Below, piece by piece: positions 27,476-36,345 of a stretch of 64,000 bases of DNA (position 1 is the stretch's first letter; each line of letters starts with the position of its first letter). Origin of the DNA: Archangiaceae bacterium (GTDB taxonomy: Bacteria; Myxococcota; Myxococcia; Myxococcales; Myxococcaceae); contig JADJNS010000009.1 in assembly GCA_016714225.1 (NCBI GenBank), positions 62,001-126,000 of the forward strand, given 5' to 3'. Made by a program: the position numbers and the translations under genes. The notes below the pieces were generated by a model. The model was not told where the DNA came from, did not search any database, and was given only the letters and a program-made list of their open reading frames with translations.

Positions 27476-28451
27476 CTTCGTCAAAGCAGTCGAGGAGGCC
27501 CGGGACGCCGTGGCTGAGGCGCCGCTGCCGGTGGCGGTCGACCGCCGGCTCAAGGCCCGCCTCTTCGGAAAAGCCCCGGCCCCCGCGGTGAAGCTGCGCT
27601 GGAAGCGAGCGCGGCTGGTGGCGGTGGCCGCCTCGGTCGTGCTGACGGCCGGCGCGGCGCTGTGGCTCGTCACCGCAGGGCCCCGCACCACCGGCGGCTT
27701 CGAGACGGTGGCCGCGTCGGGCGGGTTCGCTCCCGCGCTCGGCGCCGGCGGCACGGTCGAGGTGGCGGGGGGCAGCGGCGTGCTGCGCGTGCCGGAAGAG
27801 GGAGTGTCGCTGGCGCTGTCGAGCCCCGCTTCGCTGCGGCGCGACCCCGATGGGGTTCGGGTGTTGCGCGGCGAGGTCGACGTCGCCGTGCGCAAGCGGC
27901 CGCGCGCCGCGGGGCCGGTTCGGGTGCACGTCTCGGGTGGCACCATCGAGGTGTTCGGCACCCGCTTCACGCTCGTCGAGCGGGGAGACAGCGGTGAGGT
28001 GCGGCTGTTCGAGGGCTCGGTAGGCTTCAGGTCCGAGGGCAGGGCGCTCGAGATGCTCGAGCCGGGGCAGACCCTGCAGTGGCCCCGGCCGCCGCCGCGT
28101 GAGCCCGAGCCCCAGCCCGACCCATCGGCCGAGCCAGAGCCGCTGCGCAAGCGCGACGTGCCCGCTCACGCACCGCTCGAAGAGACCGACGCGCTGCTGC
28201 GCGAGGTCGCCAGCCTGCGCACGCGCGGCCGGTACACCGAGGCGGTCGCGCTGCTCGATGAGCGGCTGGCGCGCAAGCTGCGGCCGGCCTCTCGCGAGGT
28301 GCTCAGCTACGAGCTGGGCGCGATTCTCACCTGGCAGCTGCGCGACTCGGCTGCCGCCTGCGCGCACTGGAGCCAGCACCAGCGGGCGCACCCCAGGGGC
28401 CGCTTCGCCAAGGAGATCGCCAACGCCCGCCGCGCGCTGGGCTGCCGGTAG
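27462..28451 (+). CDS. FecR-domain anti-sigma/sensor protein with C-terminal TPR-like region
   Basis: The 329-residue protein has an ~45-residue cytosolic N-terminus and one transmembrane helix (LVAVAASVVLTAGAALWLVT, residues ~48-68). A FecR domain follows (~105-205; SLALSSPASLRRDPDGVRVLRGEVDVAV, then GTIEVFGTRFTL and GEVRLFEGSVGF). A Pro/Glu linker leads to a C-terminal helical region (ETDALLREVASL to ARRALGC) resembling TPR repeats. No neighbouring fecA-type receptor exists, so iron citrate sensing is not implied. The overlap with the sigma gene supports a cognate pair. Confidence 0.85.
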   Translation: MARSDFVKAVEEARDAVAEAPLPVAVDRRLKARLFGKAPAPAVKLRWKRARLVAVAASVVLTAGAALWLVTAGPRTTGGFETVAASGGFAPALGAGGTVEVAGGSGVLRVPEEGVSLALSSPASLRRDPDGVRVLRGEVDVAVRKRPRAAGPVRVHVSGGTIEVFGTRFTLVERGDSGEVRLFEGSVGFRSEGRALEMLEPGQTLQWPRPPPREPEPQPDPSAEPEPLRKRDVPAHAPLEETDALLREVASLRTRGRYTEAVALLDERLARKLRPASREVLSYELGAILTWQLRDSAAACAHWSQHQRAHPRGRFAKEIANARRALGCR

Positions 28452-28468
28452 CCCGGCCCTCGAGCGCC

Positions 28469-28963
28469 TCAGCCGGCGAAGCTGGCGACCTTGAGCGTCG
28501 CCTTCATCAGCTCTTTCATCATCGCCGCCGGCTCGGCCGAGGGCTGCAGCTGCAGGTGGCCCCTGGCTGCGTCGGCGTCGGCGCTCACCACCGCCAGCGC
28601 GTAGTTGCGGCCGGCCACCTGGTCGAAGTCGCCCACCAGCGCGCTCTCGAGCGAGGCCACCACGTCGGCGCTGTCGGCCCAGAGCAGAATACCGTGCGCG
28701 CCCTTGAGCAGGGCCTGCCGGGCGGCGGTGGTCTGCGCCTGGCCGTCGCAGCCGAAGAACGCCCACTCGAGGGTCTGCCCCTTGAGCTGCATCTTCGAGT
28801 CGTAGTCGAAGCGCTTCGCGGTGGGCCCGTCGAGCTCGACGGGGGTCAGCTCGGTGACCTCGGCCGCCGGCAGCAAGGCGCGAAGCCTTTCGAGCTGCGC
28901 GACGGCCCCGGTAGACCGCGGGGCGTACAGCACCAGCTTGATTCTGACCCCCGTGCCGGACAT
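28469..28963 (-). CDS. MglA-like pseudo-GTPase
   Basis: The 164-residue protein aligns by eye with bacterial Ras-like GTPases of the MglA family. KLVLYAPRSTGAVAQL corresponds to MglA's P-loop strand, and KGQTLEWAFFGCDGQ plus ARQALLKGAHGILLWADS to the switch region and following strand. All nucleotide motifs are damaged: the GxxxxGKT P-loop is APRSTGAV (no Lys-Thr), DxxG is GCDG, and the NKxD position reads SADAD. It is therefore probably a non-hydrolysing, perhaps non-binding, protein partner in polarity or motility control. It diverges from the xanthine dehydrogenase genes with 38 bp between. Confidence 0.6.
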   Translation of the reverse strand: MSGTGVRIKLVLYAPRSTGAVAQLERLRALLPAAEVTELTPVELDGPTAKRFDYDSKMQLKGQTLEWAFFGCDGQAQTTAARQALLKGAHGILLWADSADVVASLESALVGDFDQVAGRNYALAVVSADADAARGHLQLQPSAEPAAMMKELMKATLKVASFAG

Positions 28964-29001
28964 GCCGACTGCTCACCACAGCGCGGGCGGTGTTTCAAGG
29001 A

Positions 29002-30492
29002 ATGGAGACTGCTAGAAGCAACCCCAAAGTGAACCGCCTTCGCTTCACCCTGAATGGCCGGCAGGTCGAAGAGGCCCGCCTCTCTCCCACCACCACGCTG
29101 CTGCGCTACCTGCGCGACAAGCTCCAGCTCACCGGCACCAAAGAAGGCTGTGCCGAAGGCGACTGCGGCGCGTGCACCGTGGCCATCGCCGAGAGCGGCC
29201 CCGACGGCCGCCCCCAGTGGCGGGCGGTGAACGCGTGCCTGATTCTCCTGCCGATGGTGCAGGGCAAGACGGTGGTGACGGTCGAGGCGCTGCGCGGCGA
29301 AGACGGGGCGTACCACCCGGCGCAAGAGGCGATGGCCAGGGCGCTGGGCAGCCAGTGCGGCTACTGCACTCCGGGCATCGTGATGTCGCTGTTCGAGGCC
29401 ACCTACCGCGAAGATCTCAAAGACCGCCCGTGGAAGCTCGATGATCAGCTCTGCGGCAACCTCTGCCGCTGCACCGGCTACCGCCCGATTCGCGAAGCCG
29501 CCGACCGGGTGGCGGGCAGCTGCCCCGCCGACCGCTTCGCGCAAGGGCTGGCCCAGGCCGCGCCCCAGTCGATGGAGCTGCGCCTCGAGGCCGAGGGGCA
29601 GAAGTTCTTCACCCCGGTGCGCATCGGCGCCCTGTGGGACGTGCTCGACTTCGTGCCCGAGGCGCGCTTCGTGGTGGGCGGCACCGACCTCTCGCTCGAG
29701 GTGACCAAGAAGTTCGCCCGCCCGCCGGTGCTGGTCTCGCTCGAGGGCATCGCCGAGCTCCGAGAGCTCAAAGAGACCGAAGGGGCCTTCCGCATCGGAG
29801 CCACCGTCACCATCTCCGAGCTCGAGGCCTGGGCCGAGTCGCGGTTGCCCTCGCTGGCCCGCATGGTGCGCTACTTCGGCGCGCGGCAGATCAAGCACCG
29901 CGGCACGGTGGGCGGCAACCTCTGCAACGCGTCTCCCATCGGTGACCTCGCGCCGGCGCTGATGTCGCTCGGCGCCACCGCGGTGCTGGTGAGCCGCGCC
30001 GGCGAGCGCAAGGTGCCGCTCGACGCCTTCTTCGTCGGGTACCGCAAGACCGCGCTGCAGCCCAAAGAGATTCTCGCCGCCATCGAGGTGCCGCGCCCCG
30101 GGCCCGAGGCGCGTGCGGTCTGTTACAAGGTGTCGAAGCGCCGCGAGCTCGACATCTCGACCGTCTCGGCCGGCTTCCTGGTCGAGGTGGGCGCCGACGA
30201 GCTGGTGATTCGCGCGCAGCTGGCCTTCGGCGGCATGGCCGCGACGCCCAAGCGCGCGCTGAAGACCGAGGCCGCGCTGCTCGGCCAGAAGTGGGCTGCC
30301 GCCACCGTCGAGGCCGCGGCCCTCAAGCTCGCCGAAGACTTCACCCCCTTGAGCGACCACCGCGGCTCGGCGGCCTACCGCGCGCGGGTGGCCGCCAACC
30401 TGCTGCGCGGCTTCTTCGAAGAGACCCGGGTGCACGCTCAGCCCACGCTCACCTCGCGGCACACCGGCACGGTGCAGACGTACGAGCTGTAG
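29002..30492 (+). CDS. xdhA: Xanthine dehydrogenase small subunit (2Fe-2S and FAD)
   Basis: The 496-residue protein starts with a plant-type 2Fe-2S domain (C50, C55, C58 in CAEGDCGAC, and C79). An all-helical 2Fe-2S domain follows (C119, C122 in CGYC; C155, C157 in CRC). From ~195 on it has an FAD-binding domain of the CO dehydrogenase medium-subunit type (FVVGGTDLSLEV, then KHRGTVGGNLCNASPIGDLAPAL). With the next gene it forms the bacterial XdhAB enzyme that oxidises hypoxanthine and xanthine to urate. GTG 28990 is an alternative start. The two genes are 17 bp apart. Confidence 0.92.
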   Translation: METARSNPKVNRLRFTLNGRQVEEARLSPTTTLLRYLRDKLQLTGTKEGCAEGDCGACTVAIAESGPDGRPQWRAVNACLILLPMVQGKTVVTVEALRGEDGAYHPAQEAMARALGSQCGYCTPGIVMSLFEATYREDLKDRPWKLDDQLCGNLCRCTGYRPIREAADRVAGSCPADRFAQGLAQAAPQSMELRLEAEGQKFFTPVRIGALWDVLDFVPEARFVVGGTDLSLEVTKKFARPPVLVSLEGIAELRELKETEGAFRIGATVTISELEAWAESRLPSLARMVRYFGARQIKHRGTVGGNLCNASPIGDLAPALMSLGATAVLVSRAGERKVPLDAFFVGYRKTALQPKEILAAIEVPRPGPEARAVCYKVSKRRELDISTVSAGFLVEVGADELVIRAQLAFGGMAATPKRALKTEAALLGQKWAAATVEAAALKLAEDFTPLSDHRGSAAYRARVAANLLRGFFEETRVHAQPTLTSRHTGTVQTYEL

Positions 30493-30509
30493 TGCTATCT
30501 GCCTGACGT

Positions 30510-32888
30510 ATGGCAGGCCCGTCGCTGCAGCACCCCTCGTCTACCCCGCCGAACCCCACCGAAGTCGCGCAGCTCGAAGAGCCGCTCACTCCGCTTCACC
30601 AGCCGCTGCTCCACGAGTCGGGGCTCAAGCACACCAGCGGCGAGGCGCGGTACGTCGACGACCTGCCCTCTCCGCCGGGCATGGCGCTGTGCCTGGTGCT
30701 GACGTCCCCGCACGCGCACGCCCGCATCACCCGAAGAGACGCGGCCAAGGCGCGCGCGGTGCCGGGCGTGCACGCCATCTTGTTCGCCGAAGACGTGCCC
30801 GGCCTCAACGACGTGGGCCCGGTGATTCACGACGAGCCGCTGTTCGCGGTGAACGAAGTGCAGTTCATGGGGCAGAGCGTGGGAGTGGTGGTGGCCGAGT
30901 CGTACGACGCCTGCCGCGCCGCCGCGAAGCTGGTCGAGGTCGACTACGAGCCGCTGCCGGCCATCACCACCATCGACCAGGCCATCGCGCAGGGCTCGTG
31001 GCTGTCGGACCCGCACGTGATGAAGCGCGGCGACGTCGACGCCGAGCTGTGGAAGAGCGAGGTCAAGCTCTCGGGCGAGGTGCGCACCGGCGGTCAAGAG
31101 CACTTCTACCTCGAGACCCAGTCGACGCTGGCGCTGCCCGAAGAAGACGGCAGCGTGCGGCTGCTCTGCTCGACCCAGCACCCCTCCGAGGTGCAGGCGA
31201 TCGTCGCGCACGTGCTGCACGTGGGTCGCCACCTGATCACCGTCGAGGTGCCGCGCATGGGCGGGGGCTTCGGCGGCAAAGAGACCCAGGCGGCTCCGTT
31301 CGCGGCGATGGCCGCGCTGGCCGCGCTCAAGCTCAAGCGCCCGGTGAAGATCTGGCTCAACCGCGATCAAGACATGGCGCAGACCGGCAAGCGCCACCCG
31401 TTCATGACCCGCTACGAGGCGGGCTTTGCCAGGTCGGGCGAGCTCAAGGCGCTCAAGCTCGAGCTGTTCTCCGACGGCGGGTTCTCGACCGACCTCTCGC
31501 GCGCGATTCTCGACCGCGCGATGTTCCACTCCGACAACGCGTACTACGTGCCCGCGCTGATGTTCACCGGCCGGGTGTGCAAGACCCACCTGCCGTCGAA
31601 CACCGCTTTTCGCGGGTTCGGCGGGCCGCAGGGCATGGCGGTCATCGAGGCCATCATGAGCCGCGCCGCCGAGGTGCTGGGGCTCGACCCGGCCGAGCTG
31701 CGCGCCAAGAACTTCTACGACGACGCCCCGCGCAACGTGACGCCGTACTTCATGGAAGTGAAGCACGACCGCATGCCGCGCCTGTGGAAAGAGCTGCTCG
31801 CGTCGTCCGACTACCTCGCGCGCAAGAGCGCCATCGAGTCGTTCAACGCCTCGCACCCCCACGCCCGGCGGGGGCTGGCCATCACCCCGGTGAAGTTCGG
31901 CATCAGCTTCACCACCAGCTTCTTGAACCAGGCTGGCGCGCTGGTGGTGATGTACGCCGACGGCACGGTGCAGCTGAACCACGGCGGCACCGAGATGGGG
32001 CAGGGGCTGCACACCAAGATGATGGCCATCTGCGCCCACGAGCTGGGCATACCCCCGGCCAGCGTTCGCGCCATGACCACCGCCACCGACAAGGTGCCGA
32101 ACACGTCGGCCACCGCGGCCTCGAGCGGCTCGGACCTGAACGGCGCGGCGGTCAAGGTGGCGTGCGAGACGCTGCGCGCGAGGCTGCAGCCGGTCGCGGC
32201 GCGGCTGCTCGGGGTGCCGAGCGAGAGCGCGGGCGACATTCTCTTCGCCGGCGGCAAGGTGTTCTTGCGCACCCGCCCCGAGCTCGCGCTGCCGTTCGGC
32301 AAGGTGACTCAAGAGGCGTACCTGAGCCAGGTGCCGATGTCGGCCACCGGCTTCTACAAGACGCCCGACATCTCGTACGACAAGAGCACCGGCCGCGGAA
32401 AACCGTTTCACTACTTCGCCTACGGCGCGGCGGTCAGCGAGGTCGAGCTGTCGGGCCTCACCGGCGAGCACCGCGTCAGGCGCGTCGACATCTTGCACGA
32501 CGTGGGCGCCTCGCTGGTGCCCACCATCGATCGCGGGCAGGTCGAGGGCGGCTTCATTCAGGGCGTGGGCTGGCTGACCTGTGAAGAGGTGCTCTTCGAC
32601 GCCAAGGGCTACCTGCTCACCCACTCGCCCGACACCTACAAGATTCCTGCGTTCGGCGACGCTCCGCTCGACTTCCGGGTGCAGCTGCTCGAAGACGCCG
32701 CGCAGCCCGACGTGATCCACGGCAGCAAGGCCGTCGGGGAGCCGCCGCTGATGCTGGCGCTCTCGGTGGTGGCCGCGCTGCGCCACGCGGTCACCGCGTT
32801 CGGCAGGCCAGGCGCACATGTAGACCTGAAGATGCCGTGCACGCCCGAGGCGCTGCTCAACGCCATCGAGGCGGTGCGGTCGGTCTGA
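30510..32888 (+). CDS. xdhB: Xanthine dehydrogenase large subunit (molybdopterin-binding)
   Basis: The 792-residue subunit has the a/b hammerhead domain (SGEARYVDDLPSPPGMALCL, ~40-150). The molybdenum cofactor domain contains PRMGGGFGGKE (~250), NTAFRGFGGPQGM (~370) and NHGGTEMGQGLHTK (~494). The catalytic glutamate is in the C-terminal GSKAVGEPPLML motif. This is the usual length and motif set for XdhB. No xdhC insertase or purine-permease gene follows in the window, so cofactor sulfuration must be encoded elsewhere. Confidence 0.93.
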   Translation: MAGPSLQHPSSTPPNPTEVAQLEEPLTPLHQPLLHESGLKHTSGEARYVDDLPSPPGMALCLVLTSPHAHARITRRDAAKARAVPGVHAILFAEDVPGLNDVGPVIHDEPLFAVNEVQFMGQSVGVVVAESYDACRAAAKLVEVDYEPLPAITTIDQAIAQGSWLSDPHVMKRGDVDAELWKSEVKLSGEVRTGGQEHFYLETQSTLALPEEDGSVRLLCSTQHPSEVQAIVAHVLHVGRHLITVEVPRMGGGFGGKETQAAPFAAMAALAALKLKRPVKIWLNRDQDMAQTGKRHPFMTRYEAGFARSGELKALKLELFSDGGFSTDLSRAILDRAMFHSDNAYYVPALMFTGRVCKTHLPSNTAFRGFGGPQGMAVIEAIMSRAAEVLGLDPAELRAKNFYDDAPRNVTPYFMEVKHDRMPRLWKELLASSDYLARKSAIESFNASHPHARRGLAITPVKFGISFTTSFLNQAGALVVMYADGTVQLNHGGTEMGQGLHTKMMAICAHELGIPPASVRAMTTATDKVPNTSATAASSGSDLNGAAVKVACETLRARLQPVAARLLGVPSESAGDILFAGGKVFLRTRPELALPFGKVTQEAYLSQVPMSATGFYKTPDISYDKSTGRGKPFHYFAYGAAVSEVELSGLTGEHRVRRVDILHDVGASLVPTIDRGQVEGGFIQGVGWLTCEEVLFDAKGYLLTHSPDTYKIPAFGDAPLDFRVQLLEDAAQPDVIHGSKAVGEPPLMLALSVVAALRHAVTAFGRPGAHVDLKMPCTPEALLNAIEAVRSV

Positions 32889-33017
32889 AGCGACGCGCCG
32901 GGGTGACAGTCGGTCAACTGGCCGGAGCCCACGTGGGTTGGGCGACTCGCGGGTATCATCGTGAGCCCGCAGACGCCCATCTGCGACTACCGTTTTTTGA
33001 GCTCCTGGTCCCCCTCC

Positions 33018-33797
33018 ATGCCTGGTCTCGACGCCAGCCGTGTGCCGCCCTTCGCTGACGCGAAAGGTCGGGTCGGCCGGCGCGGCCAGGCGGCGGTAGA
33101 GACGAGCCTCACCCTGCCGCTGGTGCTCTTCCTCATCTTGGGCTCGCTGCAGCTGTTCATGCTGCTGCAGGCGCGCATCATGGCGCAGTACGCGGTCTAC
33201 AAAGCGACCCGCGCCGGAGCGGTGATGCGCGGCAGCTGCGAGGCGATGACCCACACCGCGGTTGCGGCGCTGCTGCCCACCATCGATCGGGTCGACTCTC
33301 CGCTCGAGCTGGGGCGCGCGTTCTTCCGCCATCGCAACAACCGCTACCGCGACGGCACGCCGCTGCACACCGGGCAGATCGTCGAGCTGTACCGCGAGTC
33401 GCCGCTGCCCGGCTCGATTCTGGCGCCCGCCGCCGAAGACAACCGCTTCGACCAGGCGCCCACCCTCGAGCGCCTCTCGGTGCGCATGGTCTACTGGTAC
33501 CGGCTGAAGATACCCTTCGCCGACTGGGTGATGAGCCGCATGTTCCTCGCCCACTTCGACCTGCAGGCCTACAACGACGTCAACCCGCTGCTCCCCACCG
33601 AGAGCCGCGCCGGCTGGCCCGACGACCGCACCTCGAGGTTCGCCTCAGAGCCGTGGCCTGGCGGGCGGTTGGGCCCCAACATGCGCAGGTGGGCGAGCGG
33701 GGGGCACTACCTCTTCCCCATCCGCGTCACCGCGTCCATGAGGATGATGGTGCCTCCGGCGCGCTCGGAGTTCGCTACCCGGGAGTGCCCCCTGTGA
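33018..33797 (+). CDS. TadE-like secreted protein (first of three)
   Basis: The 259-residue protein has a short basic N-terminus and then GQAAVETSLTLPLVLFLILGSLQLFML, the TadE signature helix with the conserved Glu, followed by a ~190-residue extracytoplasmic domain. TadE proteins are minor pseudopilin-like components of Tad/Flp systems, but no tad ATPase, secretin or prepilin peptidase is nearby. The start could also be GTG 32961. The ATG at 33018 keeps a normal n-region. Its stop overlaps the next gene's GTG (GTGA). Confidence 0.75.
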   Translation: MPGLDASRVPPFADAKGRVGRRGQAAVETSLTLPLVLFLILGSLQLFMLLQARIMAQYAVYKATRAGAVMRGSCEAMTHTAVAALLPTIDRVDSPLELGRAFFRHRNNRYRDGTPLHTGQIVELYRESPLPGSILAPAAEDNRFDQAPTLERLSVRMVYWYRLKIPFADWVMSRMFLAHFDLQAYNDVNPLLPTESRAGWPDDRTSRFASEPWPGGRLGPNMRRWASGGHYLFPIRVTASMRMMVPPARSEFATRECPL

Positions 33798-35404
33798 GCG
33801 CCACCTCTGCCCTGTCGCGTCGAGCTCGAGCCCGGGTCGAGGCGCAGGAGATGACCGACCGCCGCCCGCCACCCAGAGCGTGGCCGCGCTCGCGACGCGG
33901 GCAGAACCTGGTGCTGTTCGCGCTGACGCTGCTGTTGCTCACCCTGATGGTGCTGGTGACCCTGCAGGTGGGCATGCGCGCCAAGGAGCGCGTCGAAGCG
34001 CAGCTGGTGGCCGACGCGGCCGCGTACAGCGAAGCGGTCACCACCGCGCGCACCTACAACATGGTGGCGGTGATGAACCGCGCGCGGGTGGCGCACTTCG
34101 TCGCCCTGCTCGGAGTCGAGAGCCTGGTCAGCTGGTCGGGCCTCATTCGCGGCTCGGGCAGCAGCGTGGCCGCCGCGCTCGATTCGTGTGGCGCGACCGC
34201 CGCGGCCACCGCGCTGCGCGCCTCGGCGCTGGCTGCGTCTCCGGCCTGGGAGCGCGCCGACGACGACGCCGGTGCGCAGGCCCGCGGGCACCAAGGCCAG
34301 GGCACTGCGATTCGCAGCGCGACGCAGGCCTACTACCGGGACGAGCTGATCGGCCGGCAGATCTCTGCGCAGTCGCTGGCCGACCGCATCGCCCGGCTCG
34401 CCAACCCCGAGCTGCGCGCCCCCGCGCCCGGCGCGGCCAAGTCGATGGAGGAGATCGCCCTCAACTGCACCACCGGGGCGGCCTGCATGAAGGACGAGAG
34501 CCACGCGTTCATGTCCGCGGTGATGGGCAGCCGCGGCTGGGTGTTCACCACCGATCGCGCGGCCGCGGGCGCGAGCGCGGGTGGCGGCCTCGCGCCGATC
34601 GTCAACACCGCCGGAGGTGGCTCGGGCTTCGGCGATGACCCCTGGTTCGGCTCGGTGCTGCCCGGGGTGCCGGCCGAGCGCGCCCAGGTGATGGACGGCA
34701 TCAACGGCGAAGGTGCCTGGGCCGAAGACCATGGGGGCGCAGTGACCATTCAGGTCGGCGGCTGCACCGCTCCCGCGACGGTGAGCAGCGCCTTCGTGAT
34801 GTCGTCGGCCCTCGAAGTGACCGACGACCAGCACTACTACGCGGGCATCGACGTCGGCACCGCCGCCTGGCGCTCCTCGGGCGGTTCCGGCTCGGTCGAG
34901 CCGGTGCGCCACACCCTGGGCTCGTGCCCCCTCAGCACGCCGGGCTGCCCGGGCGTGGTGGGCGGGCTGCTCGCGTACAACCGCGATCAGATCGGCAACC
35001 TGGGCAACGACCACGGTCAGCCGAAGCTGTACGCGATGATCGAGCGCGACTACCGGCGCCGCGCCTTCAACGACCCCTGGGCGCTGTTCTTCAACTTCCA
35101 GTTCCGCCGCGGCGGGCCGTCTGACTTCGACAATGGCCGCACCACCGGCACCTTTCGTAGCCCGGGCGGCGCCGACCTCTCGCAGCAGGTCGCGGTGGGC
35201 GCGGGCATCGCCTACTACCACCGGCCCACCGTCGCGGGCGGCGGCGGCTTCGACGAGCCGCCCAACTTCTGGAACCCGTTCTGGCGCGCCACCCTCGGGC
35301 CGACCGACGCCGACGTCGGCGCCCGCCTGGGGCGCGCCGGCTACCCCGAGGCGCAGGCCGCGTACGACCAGCTGCGCCGCAACGGCTGGAGAGGCGCTCC
35401 ATGA
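33794..35404 (+). CDS. TadG-like secreted protein
   Basis: The 536-residue protein carries RRGQNLVLFALTLLLLTLMVLVTLQVGM at residues ~35-62, a TadG-type single helix. A large domain follows (AQLVADAAAYSEAVTTARTYNMVAVMNRARVAHF). The dA-ADAAAY segment is typical of TadG N-terminal regions. The C-terminal half has many Gly/Ser/Asn and several cysteines in possible disulfides (LNCTTGAACMKD, GSCPLSTPGCPG). No von Willebrand MIDAS motif is evident. GTG 33794 overlaps the upstream stop. ATG 33851 is the alternative start. Confidence 0.75.
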   Translation: MSATSALSRRARARVEAQEMTDRRPPPRAWPRSRRGQNLVLFALTLLLLTLMVLVTLQVGMRAKERVEAQLVADAAAYSEAVTTARTYNMVAVMNRARVAHFVALLGVESLVSWSGLIRGSGSSVAAALDSCGATAAATALRASALAASPAWERADDDAGAQARGHQGQGTAIRSATQAYYRDELIGRQISAQSLADRIARLANPELRAPAPGAAKSMEEIALNCTTGAACMKDESHAFMSAVMGSRGWVFTTDRAAAGASAGGGLAPIVNTAGGGSGFGDDPWFGSVLPGVPAERAQVMDGINGEGAWAEDHGGAVTIQVGGCTAPATVSSAFVMSSALEVTDDQHYYAGIDVGTAAWRSSGGSGSVEPVRHTLGSCPLSTPGCPGVVGGLLAYNRDQIGNLGNDHGQPKLYAMIERDYRRRAFNDPWALFFNFQFRRGGPSDFDNGRTTGTFRSPGGADLSQQVAVGAGIAYYHRPTVAGGGGFDEPPNFWNPFWRATLGPTDADVGARLGRAGYPEAQAAYDQLRRNGWRGAP

Positions 35405-36345
35405 GGCGCGCCGCGCGAGGCCAGGCGGTGGTCGAGGCCGTGCTCGGCACGCTGGTGTTCGTCACCATTCTCATCTTCGGCATTCACTTCGCCGAGCTGG
35501 GCGCGCTCACCCTGAAGGTGCAAGAGGCGGCCAACTCAGCGGTGTGGGACACCACCTCGCAGAAGATGCACGACATCACCGGTCACGACTTCACCGACTA
35601 CCGGCGCGCCATCAACTTCGGCGAGGCGCAGGCGAGCTCGCGCTACGCCGACTTCGACGCGCTCAAGTCGAGCCGCCGCACCAGCGTCACCCAGGTCTTC
35701 ACCCACGCCGAGAACCTGCAGGTGCCCTGTCGGCCGCTGGCCGGCGGCGACGGGCTCGACCCCAGCGGCCCCGCCGCGCTCGCCGCGGGCGCCTACCCCG
35801 GCTTCGAGCAGGGCCTTTTGTGCACCGCGCGCGCCGAGCTCACCGCGCTGCGCATACCCAGCGTCTTCCTCGACGGCAGCCTGTCCGAGGCGCGCCACCA
35901 CCGGTCGCTCACCATTCCCGCCTGTGCCATCGGCCGGCCCGATCGCGGCCGCTGCCCCGGGCGGCTGGGCATGCTGCTCGACGACTGGGGCTACATGGGC
36001 CAGCAGGAGGCGCGCGAGTGCCCGCTCGCGTGGGAGGGCGGCGCCGGCTGCTCGAACCAGGGCTACTACGACCAGGTCGCGTCGGTGTACGCGGCCACGC
36101 CGGCCGCCAAGGCAGGCTCGGCGTCGCGGCTCGCGACGGTGGTCTCGGGCGGCTCGCCCATCGACGAAGACTTCTTCTTCATGAGCTTTCGCGGCAGCGA
36201 GAGCCCCTACGGCAAGTTCAAAGAGACGGTGCGCAGCTCGCACGGCGACGTCATCTGGGAGACCACGCCCTACGCGCACCCCAAGACCGACCGGTACGAC
36301 GCGCGACCGCACACGAACTGCTTTCTGGGCATCGCATGCCGCTGA
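35401..36345 (+). CDS. TadE-like secreted protein (third of the operon)
   Basis: The 314-residue protein begins RRAARGQAVVEAVLGTLVFVTILIFGIHF, again the TadE pattern with Glu in the helix. A large cysteine-containing extracytoplasmic domain follows (VPCRPLAGG, GLLCTARAE, IPACAIGR, RECPLAWEGGAGC). The ATG overlaps the TadG-like gene's stop (ATGA) and its own stop lies inside the following gene. All three proteins share a single N-terminal helix with a short basic n-region, so they probably assemble together at the cell surface. Confidence 0.75.
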   Translation: MRRAARGQAVVEAVLGTLVFVTILIFGIHFAELGALTLKVQEAANSAVWDTTSQKMHDITGHDFTDYRRAINFGEAQASSRYADFDALKSSRRTSVTQVFTHAENLQVPCRPLAGGDGLDPSGPAALAAGAYPGFEQGLLCTARAELTALRIPSVFLDGSLSEARHHRSLTIPACAIGRPDRGRCPGRLGMLLDDWGYMGQQEARECPLAWEGGAGCSNQGYYDQVASVYAATPAAKAGSASRLATVVSGGSPIDEDFFFMSFRGSESPYGKFKETVRSSHGDVIWETTPYAHPKTDRYDARPHTNCFLGIACR

